A stretch of DNA of 64,000 nt from an uncultured Aquimonas sp. GTDB taxonomy: Bacteria; Pseudomonadota; Gammaproteobacteria; Xanthomonadales; Xanthomonadaceae. Of this stretch, positions 47,997 to 55,101 are shown in pieces. The notes below the pieces were generated by a model. It was given only the letters and a program-made list of their open reading frames with translations, was not told the DNA's origin and did not search any database. Each line of letters opens with the position of its first letter. The first letter of the stretch is position 1. The translations under genes and the position numbers were made by a program. The stretch is taken from contig NZ_CALART010000024.1 of the NCBI RefSeq assembly GCF_937888285.1, positions 38,953 to 102,952 of the forward strand. Reading direction: 5' to 3'.

Positions 47997-49655
47997 ATGC
48001 CCAACGGCGCCCAAGCCCTGATGAAGACCCTCGCCGATGCCGGCGTCACGGTCTGCTTCACCAACCCCGGCACCAGCGAAATGCACTTCGTCGCAGCACT
48101 CGACGACGAGCCGCGCATGCGCGCCGTGCTCTGCCTGTTCGAGGGCGTGGCCACTGGCGCCGCCGACGGCTACGCGCGGATGACCGATCGCCCCGCGGCG
48201 ACCCTGCTGCATCTCGGCTGCGGGCTCGGCAACGGGCTCGCCAACCTGCACAACGCCCGCAAGGGCAGGGTGCCGGTGGTGAACATCGTCGGCGACCACG
48301 CCACCTACCACATGCCGCTCGACGCGCAGCTGCAGAGCGATATCGAGACCGTGGCGCGCAACGTGTCGCCGGGCTTCGTGCGCACCTCGATGCGCACGCA
48401 AGACCTCAGCCGCGACGCGGTCGACGCGATCGCCGCCGCGTGCAGCCGGCCCGAGCAGGTCGCCACCCTGATCCTGCCGGCCGACGTCAGCTGGGGCGAG
48501 GGCGGGATTCCTTGTTCGCCGCCAGAGCGTTCCTCGCCGCCCGCGGCCGATGCGGCTGTGGTCGCGACGATTGCCGATGCGATCCGCAGCGGCGGCAAGG
48601 TCGCCCTGCTGCTGGGCCGGCACGCCCTGCGCGAGCCCGCGCTGCTGGCCGCCGCGCGCATCGCCGCGCACAGCGGGGTCAAGCTGCTGGCCGAGGTGTT
48701 CCCGACCCGGCTTGAGCGCGGTGCCGGCCTGCCGCCGGTCGAGCGCATCGCCTATCTGGCCGAGCTGGCCGGCGTGCAGCAGGCCGAGTTCCAGCATCTG
48801 GTGCTGGTCGACGCGAAAGCCCCGGTCAGTTTCTTCGCCTATCCGGGCAAGCCCAGCGAGCTGGTGCCTGCCAGCTGTCAGCTGCACACCCTGAGCACCC
48901 CGGCCGAGGACGCCGCGGCGAGTCTGCTGGCGCTGGCGGAGGCGCTGGGTGCAGACCATGCAGCGCCGGCGCTGCAGCCCGCCGCGCGCCCCGGCCGCCC
49001 GCGCGGGCGGCTCACCGCCGAGAAGGTCTGCAAGGCGGTCGGCCATCTGCTGCCCGAGCGCGCGATCGTGGTCGATGAGGCCATCACCTCCGGCCTGATG
49101 CTGCCGCTGATGACGGCGGGCGCCCCGCGCCACGACCTGATCACGCTGACCGGTGGCGCCATCGGCCAAGGCCTGCCCAACGCCATCGGCGCGGCGATCG
49201 CCTGCCCGGATCGGCCGGTGCTTGCACTGATCGGCGACGGCACCGCCATGTACACGATCCAGGCGCTGTGGACGCTGGCGCGCGAGCAGCTCGACGTCAC
49301 CGTGATCATCTTCAACAACGCCAGCTACTCGGTGCTCAATGTCGAGCTGGAGCGCGTCGGCGCCGAACGCATCGGCGACAAGGCCCGCGCCCAGCTGGAT
49401 CTGAAGGGCCCGCGCCTCGACTTCTGTCGGCTGGCCCAGGGCATGGGCGTGCATGGCGTGCGCGCCAGTACCGCCGAGGACTTCTGCCGCGCGCTGGAGT
49501 ACGCCCTCGGCCATCCCGGCCCGCACCTGATCGAAGCGGTGGTGCCGGAAAGCCTGAGTGGCGTGAAGCGCAAGGCCCTGCCCTGGGTGCTGAAGGCCCT
49601 GCCAAAGCTGCCTGCGGCGCTGGCGCGGAGGCTGAAGAAGAAGCTGGCGCCGTAG
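47997..49655 (+). CDS. Thiamine-diphosphate enzyme, IlvX-like acetolactate synthase homologue
   Basis: The 552-residue protein has the three-domain plan of ThDP enzymes. The N-terminal domain carries the cofactor-activating Glu in LFEGVATGAADGYARM, near residue 50. The middle domain is diverged. The C-terminal domain has the ThDP/Mg motif starting IGDGTAMYTIQALW and ending IIFNN. CFTNPGTSEMHFVAALD at the start matches the branch annotated as acetolactate synthase large subunit or IlvX, whose reaction is not settled. No small regulatory subunit gene is adjacent, which argues against a role in branched-chain synthesis. It may act with the neighbouring dehydrogenase or decarboxylase. Confidence 0.85.
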   Translation: MPNGAQALMKTLADAGVTVCFTNPGTSEMHFVAALDDEPRMRAVLCLFEGVATGAADGYARMTDRPAATLLHLGCGLGNGLANLHNARKGRVPVVNIVGDHATYHMPLDAQLQSDIETVARNVSPGFVRTSMRTQDLSRDAVDAIAAACSRPEQVATLILPADVSWGEGGIPCSPPERSSPPAADAAVVATIADAIRSGGKVALLLGRHALREPALLAAARIAAHSGVKLLAEVFPTRLERGAGLPPVERIAYLAELAGVQQAEFQHLVLVDAKAPVSFFAYPGKPSELVPASCQLHTLSTPAEDAAASLLALAEALGADHAAPALQPAARPGRPRGRLTAEKVCKAVGHLLPERAIVVDEAITSGLMLPLMTAGAPRHDLITLTGGAIGQGLPNAIGAAIACPDRPVLALIGDGTAMYTIQALWTLAREQLDVTVIIFNNASYSVLNVELERVGAERIGDKARAQLDLKGPRLDFCRLAQGMGVHGVRASTAEDFCRALEYALGHPGPHLIEAVVPESLSGVKRKALPWVLKALPKLPAALARRLKKKLAP

Positions 49656-49680
49656 TGATCAGTCGCGGTCAGCGCTGCGC

Positions 49681-49694
49681 CTGACCATGATCAA
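49681..49694. promoter_or_regulatory. FNR/ANR-like box upstream of the phenylpyruvate decarboxylase gene
   Basis: CTGACCATGATCAA fits TGAY-N4-RTCA, the core of FNR/ANR/DNR operators (TTGAT-N4-ATCAA), with C for the first T. It lies 60 bp upstream of the chosen ATG. Three similar boxes are found within the next 4 kb. Confidence 0.5.
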
Positions 49695-49753
49695 GGCGCA
49701 GTCCCCCGGTGCCGATCGACCATCGCCGCACCCCGGTTGCCGCGCGCCCTCCC

Positions 49754-51391
49754 ATGTGCCTCGCCCTCGAACTGCTGCACGCCTTGAAGCGCCACGGTGC
49801 GCGCGAGATCTTCGGAATTCCCGGTGACTTCATCCTGCCGCTGTTCCGGCACATCGAGGCCAATGGCATCCTGCCCCTGTTCGCGCTGAGCCACGAGCCC
49901 TCGCTGGGTTTCGCCGCCGATGCGGCGGCCCGCATGAACCTCGGCCTCGGCGTCATCGCGGTGACCTACGGCGCCGGCGCACTGAACGTGGTGAATGCGG
50001 TCGCCGGCGCCTATGCCGAGCGCTCGCCGCTGGTGGTGCTCGCCGGCTGCCCGGGCGAAGTGGAGGGCCACGCCGGACTGGTGCTGCACCACCAGGTGCG
50101 GCATCTCGACTCGCAGTGGCGGATCTACGAGGAAATCACCTGCGATCGCGTGCGTCTCAGCGATGCGGCCAGCGCGCCGGCGCAGATCGCACGCGTGCTG
50201 CGCAGCTGCCGCGAGTTCTCGCAGCCGGTGCTGATCGAGGTCCCGCGCGACATGGCCGATCGGCCGATGGCGGCGGTGCCGATGCTGCCGCCCAGCGCGT
50301 TCGAGCAGGCCGCGGTCGACGAATGCGCGCAGGAATGGCTGGCGAAGATCGAATCCGCGCGTGCGCCGGTGCTGGTGGTCGATGTCGAGGTGCGGCGCTT
50401 CCATCTGGAGGCCAAGGTCGCCGAGCTGTCAAGGCGTCTCCAGCTGCCGGTGCTGACCACCTTCATGGGCCGCGGCCTGCTCAGCCAGGCAGGGCTGGAC
50501 GTCGACGGCACCTATCTCGGCATCGCCGGCGATCCGCACGTCAGTCGCCTGCTGGATGAATCGGACCTGCCGGTGATGCTGGGCGCGATCCTGTCCGACA
50601 GCAACTTCGGCGTCAGCGCCGAGCGCATCGATTTCCGGCGCGCGCTGATTGCCGCGCATCGCGAGGCACGCGTGGGCTATCACGTCTACCACGACATACC
50701 GCTCGCGGCCCTGGTCGATGCCCTGCTGGCGCAGGTGCCGGAGTCGCAGGCCCGTCGACGCGCACCGCTGCCGGCGAACACGCAGGCCACCTTCGAGGCC
50801 GATGACCGCGCGCTCTGCGCGGCCGACCTCGCGCCCGCCCTGAACGCCTGCTTCGCGCGTCACGGCACGCCGCCGATCGCCTCCGACATCGGCGACTGCC
50901 TGTTCGCGGCGATGGAGCTGAAGCCTGCACCGCTGGTCGCGCCGGGCTACTACGCCTCGATGGGCTTCGGCGTGCCGGCCGGCATCGGCGTGCAGGCCAC
51001 CAGCGGCGAGCGTCCGCTGATCCTGGTCGGCGACGGCGCCTTCCAGATGAACGGCTGGGAGCTCGGCAACTGCCGCCGCTACGGCCTCGACCCGATCGTC
51101 ATCGTGCTGAACAACCAGAGCTGGGAGATGATCCGCGCCTTCCAGCCGGAGTCGCGCTGCGCCGATCTCGGCGACTGGCGCTATGCCGAGTTGGCCGAAA
51201 CCCTGGGCGGCCATGGCCATCGAGTGCGCACGCGCGCCGAGCTGGCGGCGGCGTTGGACACCGCCTTCAGCCGCCGCGGCCGCTTCGAGCTGATCGAGCT
51301 GCTGCTGCCGCCCGGCGACTGCACGCCCACGCTCAAGCGCTTCTCCGACGGCATCCGTGCGCTGCGCGGAGGCCAGGCGTGCGCGGCCTGA
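49754..51391 (+). CDS. Indolepyruvate/phenylpyruvate decarboxylase-type ThDP enzyme
   Basis: The 545-residue protein resembles the Azospirillum-type indole-/phenylpyruvate decarboxylase, which turns aromatic 2-oxo acids into aldehydes. I chose the ATG at 49754 (MCLALELLHALKRHGAREIFGIPGDF) because it matches family N-termini; a GTG at 49709 is in frame. The activating Glu is in ALSHEPSLGFAADAAARM, and the ThDP motif begins GDGAFQMNGWELGN and ends LNNQSWEM. A keto-acid decarboxylase in fermentation or auxin-like aroma production is likely; exact substrate unknown. An FNR-like box lies upstream. Confidence 0.85.
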   Translation: MCLALELLHALKRHGAREIFGIPGDFILPLFRHIEANGILPLFALSHEPSLGFAADAAARMNLGLGVIAVTYGAGALNVVNAVAGAYAERSPLVVLAGCPGEVEGHAGLVLHHQVRHLDSQWRIYEEITCDRVRLSDAASAPAQIARVLRSCREFSQPVLIEVPRDMADRPMAAVPMLPPSAFEQAAVDECAQEWLAKIESARAPVLVVDVEVRRFHLEAKVAELSRRLQLPVLTTFMGRGLLSQAGLDVDGTYLGIAGDPHVSRLLDESDLPVMLGAILSDSNFGVSAERIDFRRALIAAHREARVGYHVYHDIPLAALVDALLAQVPESQARRRAPLPANTQATFEADDRALCAADLAPALNACFARHGTPPIASDIGDCLFAAMELKPAPLVAPGYYASMGFGVPAGIGVQATSGERPLILVGDGAFQMNGWELGNCRRYGLDPIVIVLNNQSWEMIRAFQPESRCADLGDWRYAELAETLGGHGHRVRTRAELAAALDTAFSRRGRFELIELLLPPGDCTPTLKRFSDGIRALRGGQACAA

Positions 51392-51416
51392 GCGCGCATC
51401 GGCGAATCGCGCGCGA

Positions 51417-51430
51417 CTGACCTGGGTCAG
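51417..51430. promoter_or_regulatory. FNR/ANR-like box upstream of the HemN-like gene
   Basis: CTGACCTGGGTCAG is a perfect palindrome that fits the FNR/ANR core TGAC-N4-GTCA. It lies 35 bp before the ATG of the HemN-like gene and 25 bp after the decarboxylase stop. Confidence 0.6.
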
Positions 51431-51465
51431 CGCGACCGCCGGGCCGCTGCGGGGAGACTGGGATC

Positions 51466-52803
51466 ATGCCCACATCGTTCGCCCCTGCCATGGATGCTCT
51501 GCTCAGGTTCTCCGGACTCGATGGCGGCTTCCAGGGCTATCCGGATCCCGCCCGCTTCTCACCCGAGTTCGGCGAGCGCCAGCTGCGTGCGGCTGCGCGC
51601 GAAAGCAATGAGGACCCGGTGCCGCGGCGGTTGTCCCTCTACCTGCATGTGCCCTTCGCCGAGCAGCCCTGCAACCACTGTCCAGGCACCGTCACCGTCG
51701 GCGCGGATCGGCAGCGTGTTCGCGCCTATTTCGAGCGGCTCGCACGACAGTGCGAGCAGACCGCACCGCTGTTCGACCGCGATCGCGATGTCATCCAGCT
51801 CAAGGTCGGTGGCGGTGGCCCGAGCACGCTCGATGCGCAAGCGCTGGGTGAGCTGCTGTACGCCGCCTCCCGGCATTTCTTCCTGAGCCGCGGCCGCGAG
51901 CGCGAATTCATGATCGAGCTGCCTGCCGGCGCGCACAGCGGCGACGAGATCCAGGGCTTTGCCGACCTGGGCTTCAATCGCGCGCGCTTCAGCGTGTTCG
52001 ACTTCGACCGCGCCACCCAGCAGCGACTGGGTCGCGAACTCGACGAAGCGGCGCTGCAGGCCAGCGTCGCCGCGGCGCGCAGCGCCGGCTTCCGCTCGGT
52101 CTGTTTCGATGTGATGTATGCCCTGCCCGGGCGCAGCGAGCAGGATCTGCTGCAGTGGCTGGAGCGCGTGCTGCAGCTGCAGCCGGACAGGATCAGCCTG
52201 CATCCGCTCGGCGGCCGCATCGGCCAGCGGGTAGCGCCTGCCAGCGAGCTGATGCGCCCGCTGGAGGAACGCATCGCGCAGCGCGCCGCAGCGATCCGCT
52301 GCCTGCTGCAGGCCGGCTACGACGCGATCGGCCTCGATGTGTTCGCCCTGCCGCAGGACGACCTGTCCCGCGCGCGCCGCAGCGGCCAGCTGCATCGCAA
52401 CGCGCTGGGCTACACGCCGCATGCCGAGACCGATCTGATCGGCCTCGGCGTCAGCGCACAGAGCCGGATCGGTGATGCCTGCTGCCAGAACCATGTCGAC
52501 CTGCCGGCCTGGGAGGGCGCGGTCGACATGGGCGAGTTCCCCCTGTGGCGCGGCCTGTGGCTGGACGTCGACGCGCGCCTGCGCAGCGATGTGCTGCACG
52601 ACCTGCTGTGCCGCGGCGCGCTGGACCTGGTGCAGCTGCAGGAGCGCTACGAACTGGACTTCTGCACCTACTTCCGGCGCGAGCTGGCGGCGCTGGCACC
52701 GCAGCAGGAGGCGGGCTTGTTCGCGATGGACGAGCGCCGGCTCTGGCTGAGCGACGCCGGCCGGCTGGCGCTGCGCTCGATCTGCACGCCTTTCGCCGCT
52801 TGA
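51466..52803 (+). CDS. HemN-like protein with a degenerate radical-SAM cluster motif
   Basis: The 445-residue protein follows oxygen-independent coproporphyrinogen III dehydrogenase (HemN) over its whole length: LYLHVPF, then GGGGPSTLDAQAL, FDVMYALPGRSEQDLLQWL, and the C-terminal LHRNALGYTPHAETDLIGLGVSAQS. The cluster motif is changed. HemN has CxxxCxxCxC, but here VPFAEQPCNHCPG keeps only the two middle cysteines; the first is Ala and the last is Gly. A standard SAM-binding [4Fe-4S] cluster is therefore unlikely. It may be a heme or iron-sulfur chaperone, or an inactive paralogue. GGGGAG precedes the ATG and an FNR-like box lies upstream. Confidence 0.88.
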   Translation: MPTSFAPAMDALLRFSGLDGGFQGYPDPARFSPEFGERQLRAAARESNEDPVPRRLSLYLHVPFAEQPCNHCPGTVTVGADRQRVRAYFERLARQCEQTAPLFDRDRDVIQLKVGGGGPSTLDAQALGELLYAASRHFFLSRGREREFMIELPAGAHSGDEIQGFADLGFNRARFSVFDFDRATQQRLGRELDEAALQASVAAARSAGFRSVCFDVMYALPGRSEQDLLQWLERVLQLQPDRISLHPLGGRIGQRVAPASELMRPLEERIAQRAAAIRCLLQAGYDAIGLDVFALPQDDLSRARRSGQLHRNALGYTPHAETDLIGLGVSAQSRIGDACCQNHVDLPAWEGAVDMGEFPLWRGLWLDVDARLRSDVLHDLLCRGALDLVQLQERYELDFCTYFRRELAALAPQQEAGLFAMDERRLWLSDAGRLALRSICTPFAA

Positions 52804-52835
52804 GCGCCGCCGCCGACTGCGGGCCCCGCGGGGCC

Positions 52836-53075
52836 TCAGCCGCTGCAGCCGCCGCAGCAGACCGATGGCAGATGGACCAGCGACTCGGCTTCGATCGCCA
52901 GCCCGCAGGCGCGCAGTGCCCCCAGCAGGGACTGCGTGCCCATCACCGTCGACACCCGCAGGGCACCACTGAGCGCTTCGCGATCGAGCACCACCGCAGG
53001 ATCGATGTCCTGCAGCAGGGCCTGCAGTCGCGCCATGTCCAGGTCCGCGCCCGGTCGTTCGATGCGCACTTCCAT
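52836..53075 (-). CDS. Small HMA-like protein with a C-terminal CCGGC motif
   Basis: The 79-residue protein ends SVCCGGCSG. Its body (LQALLQDIDPAVVLDREALSGALRVSTVMGTQSLLGALRACGL) has the helix-strand rhythm of a heavy-metal-associated (ferredoxin-like) fold. It shares the SGALRV segment and cysteine tail with the divergent 77-residue protein at 53524, so the two look like paralogues. Cysteine tails of this kind can bind Cu, Zn or Fe; which metal is unknown. It starts 7 bp after the DUF2249 gene, so the pair forms an operon. It is convergent with the HemN-like gene. Confidence 0.75.
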   Translation of the reverse strand: MEVRIERPGADLDMARLQALLQDIDPAVVLDREALSGALRVSTVMGTQSLLGALRACGLAIEAESLVHLPSVCCGGCSG

Positions 53076-53082
53076 GGCGGCG

Positions 53083-53343
53083 CTAGCCCGCCTGCGGGCT
53101 GAAGTCGATCACCACCGTGCCCGGCTCGCGCTGCACGTAGGCCACCCGCAGGGCCTCGCCATAGCGCTGCTGCAGCTGCTGCAGCAGGGGCAGGGGGTCG
53201 TGGTCGTTGACGAAGCGCATGGTCTCGCCAGGGCGCAGCGCGTCCAGCGCGCCGAAGATGGCGGCGTGGCGGAAGCGCTTGGCGATGCCGCGCGCATCGA
53301 AGGGGTAGGGGCCGATCTGGGCCGGTCCGCAGTGCAGCTGCAT
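53083..53343 (-). CDS. DUF2249 domain protein
   Basis: The 86-residue protein matches DUF2249: PYPFDARGIAKRFRHAAIFGALDALRPGETMRFVNDHDPLPLLQQLQQRYG, then a terminal strand (GTVVIDFSPQAG). These SirA/TusA-like small proteins often lie in nitrate/nitrite respiration and hemerythrin loci; their biochemical job is unknown. The conserved NDHDP loop is intact. It is the first gene of a leftward operon with the CCGGC protein. Two FNR-like boxes lie 56 and 82 bp upstream. Confidence 0.87.
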   Translation of the reverse strand: MQLHCGPAQIGPYPFDARGIAKRFRHAAIFGALDALRPGETMRFVNDHDPLPLLQQLQQRYGEALRVAYVQREPGTVVIDFSPQAG

Positions 53344-53398
53344 GGGCGATCTCCGCGAGGGTGAGCCGGCAGGCTAGGAGCCGCCGGGGCCGCGCGCG

Positions 53399-53412
53399 CT
53401 GACCCAGATCAG
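53399..53412. promoter_or_regulatory. FNR/ANR-like box, DUF2249 side
   Basis: CTGACCCAGATCAG fits TGAC-N4-ATCA. It is the nearer of two boxes to the DUF2249 start in the divergent intergenic region. The box centres are 26 bp apart, so one box may serve each direction. Confidence 0.55.
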
Positions 53413-53424
53413 CCGCGCGCGAGC

Positions 53425-53438
53425 CTGACCTGGATCAG
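53425..53438. promoter_or_regulatory. FNR/ANR-like box, CCGGC-protein side
   Basis: CTGACCTGGATCAG fits the FNR/ANR core, identical to the consensus except for the outer T/A pair. It lies 86 bp before the ATG of the 77-residue CCGGC-tail gene. Confidence 0.6.
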
Positions 53439-53523
53439 CGCGGCGCCCATCGCAGCGCGGCAGGCTGTGGGACCCATGAGCCGATCACCGCCCACTGACC
53501 TCCAACCGCCACGAGAAACCCGC

Positions 53524-53757
53524 ATGAGCCTGTCCGCCCCCGATCCCGTCCTGCTCGAGCAGGCGCGCCGCGCCCTCACCGCGCAGGATGAATCCGCCCA
53601 CGTGGAGTTCGATGCCGCCAGCGGTGCGCTGCGCGTGCACTCGCAGCTCGACCAGGCCACGGTGCTGAAGGTGCTGCAGTCCGCCGCCCTGCCGGTGACC
53701 GTGGCGGCCGAACCGGCCGAGCGCAGCGACTGCTGCGGTGGCTGCTGCGGTTCCTGA
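53524..53757 (+). CDS. Small HMA-like protein with a CCGGCC tail
   Basis: I chose the ATG at 53524, preceded by GAGAAA, giving 77 residues; an ATG at 53476 is in frame. The protein ends SDCCGGCCGS. Its body (ALTAQDESAHVEFDAASGALRVHSQLDQATVLKVLQSAALPVTV) reads as a small helix-strand fold of the heavy-metal-associated type without the usual N-terminal CxxC. It resembles the 79-residue product at 52836. A metal-handling role under low oxygen is inferred from the tail and the upstream FNR-like box. Confidence 0.72.
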   Translation: MSLSAPDPVLLEQARRALTAQDESAHVEFDAASGALRVHSQLDQATVLKVLQSAALPVTVAAEPAERSDCCGGCCGS

Positions 53758-53818
53758 GCTCAGGTCGATCCCAGCGATCCGAGCCGCGGATGCGCTGCGC
53801 CACTGAAGGAGATTCCGC

Positions 53819-54400
53819 ATGCACAGCCCCCACCCTTTCCGCGTGTTGCCGATGAGCCTTGGCCTGCTGCTGCTCGCGGCCGGCGGCTGCAGCCGCCAGC
53901 CGGCGTCGGAGGTCGCGTCTCCGCCCGCCGCCACACAGACGCAGGCCACCGTGAGCCCGCCCGCCGAACCGCCGGCATCGGCAGCGGCCACGAGCGAAGC
54001 CCAGACGCAGGCAGACCCCCACGATGCCGGGCACGCGGGAGAGCACGCGCACTCCATCGAGCCCGGCACCCGGGTCGCGCCCGAGGGAGGCTGGGCCTCG
54101 GACGCGCCGCTGCGCCAAGGCATGCAGGCCATCCTCGATGCCGTGGTCGCTGCGGTGCGTGCGCAGGGCGAGGGCCCGGCACTGGCCGCCGAACTGCGCG
54201 CGCAGATCGACTTCCTGTTCGCCAACTGCCGGCTGGAGCCCGAGGCCGATGCGGCCCTGCACGGCATCCTCGCCGAGCTGCTGCTGTCGGCACAGCGTCT
54301 GGAGGCCGGTGCCAGCGCGGTCCAGGAGCACGACGCGCTGCACGCCAGCCTGCAGCGCTACGGCCAGCAGTTCCAGCATCCGGACTGGCCGCTGCGCTGA
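53819..54400 (+). CDS. Putative lipoprotein, DnrO-like
   Basis: The 193-residue protein has a lipoprotein signal (LGLLLLAAGGCSRQP, Cys near 24) and a Pro/Ala/Thr-rich His-containing linker (DPHDAGHAGEHAHS). A helical domain of about 110 residues (WASDAPLRQGMQAILDAVVAAV, FANCRLEPEADAALHGILAELL, LQRYGQQFQHPDWPL) completes it. From memory the last domain resembles proteins named DnrO in denitrification loci, but I could not check this. The His-rich linker and a lone Cys could bind metal. It follows the CCGGCC gene by 61 bp in the same direction. Confidence 0.7.
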   Translation: MHSPHPFRVLPMSLGLLLLAAGGCSRQPASEVASPPAATQTQATVSPPAEPPASAAATSEAQTQADPHDAGHAGEHAHSIEPGTRVAPEGGWASDAPLRQGMQAILDAVVAAVRAQGEGPALAAELRAQIDFLFANCRLEPEADAALHGILAELLLSAQRLEAGASAVQEHDALHASLQRYGQQFQHPDWPLR

Positions 54401-54474
54401 CGGCCGCGACCCGGGCCCTGTCCTCACGGCGGCGGGCGCGGGAAACAGGTGGGATCCGCACCCGCCGCTGCACT

Positions 54475-55101
54475 TCAGAGCCGGCTGACTTCGCTGCTGT
54501 CCGCTGCCGCGTGTCCCGCGATGGGCGTTGCACCGTCGACCGCTGCCGGCGCGTTTGCTGCGTTCTCGCCCGCGGGGCCGGCGCCAATGCCCATCCGCGC
54601 CAGCAGCCCGTCGCGCCGCACCCAGGCGTGGTGCAGGGCCGCGCCGGCGTGCAGCAGCACCAGCGTCAGCAGGCCATAGGCCAGCCAGGCATGCAGCTCG
54701 CGCAGCAGTCCATAGCGCGCGAGATCCGCCTCCACGAGCGCCGGCAGCGCGAGGCCGAACAGCTGCAGCGGCAGGCCGGCGGCGCCCTGCATGGCCCAGC
54801 CGGTCAGTGGAAGCGCGAGCATCAGAACGTACAAGCCCAGATGACTGAGATGCGCGATCGCGCGCTGCGCCGCGGGCATGTCGTCCGGCAGGGCAGGGGC
54901 GCGGAAGCGCAGACGGTTCAGCAGCCGAACCAGCAGCAGGAGCAGGGCGAGCAGGCCCAATGCCTTGTGCAGCTGGAGGGCGCTCGTCGCCCAGGGCTGC
55001 CAGCGGTCGACCATGGCCGCGCCCAGGCACAGCATCGACAGCAGCAGGGCAGCCATCGCCCAGTGCAGCAGGCGCGCCGACAGCGGATAGCGCGCACTCA
55101 T
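54475..55101 (-). CDS. Cytochrome b561
   Basis: The 208-residue protein has four transmembrane helices and the heme-ligand histidines of bacterial cytochrome b561: His in RLLHWAMAALLL, His in QLHKALGLLALLL, and two near LLRELHAWLAYGLLTLVLLHAG. It probably passes electrons from the quinone pool to the periplasm. Its start overlaps the stop of the catalase-related gene by 4 bp, so it is the second gene of a two-gene operon. The C-terminal 40 residues are polar and not conserved. Confidence 0.9.
   Translation of the reverse strand: MSARYPLSARLLHWAMAALLLSMLCLGAAMVDRWQPWATSALQLHKALGLLALLLLLVRLLNRLRFRAPALPDDMPAAQRAIAHLSHLGLYVLMLALPLTGWAMQGAAGLPLQLFGLALPALVEADLARYGLLRELHAWLAYGLLTLVLLHAGAALHHAWVRRDGLLARMGIGAGPAGENAANAPAAVDGATPIAGHAAADSSEVSRL

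Noticed and set aside
52804..52835. GGCCCC-GC-GGGGCC hairpin between the HemN-like and CCGGC genes as a terminator
   Set aside because: The stem is only 6 bp with no T-run on either strand, so it may be chance in GC-rich DNA.
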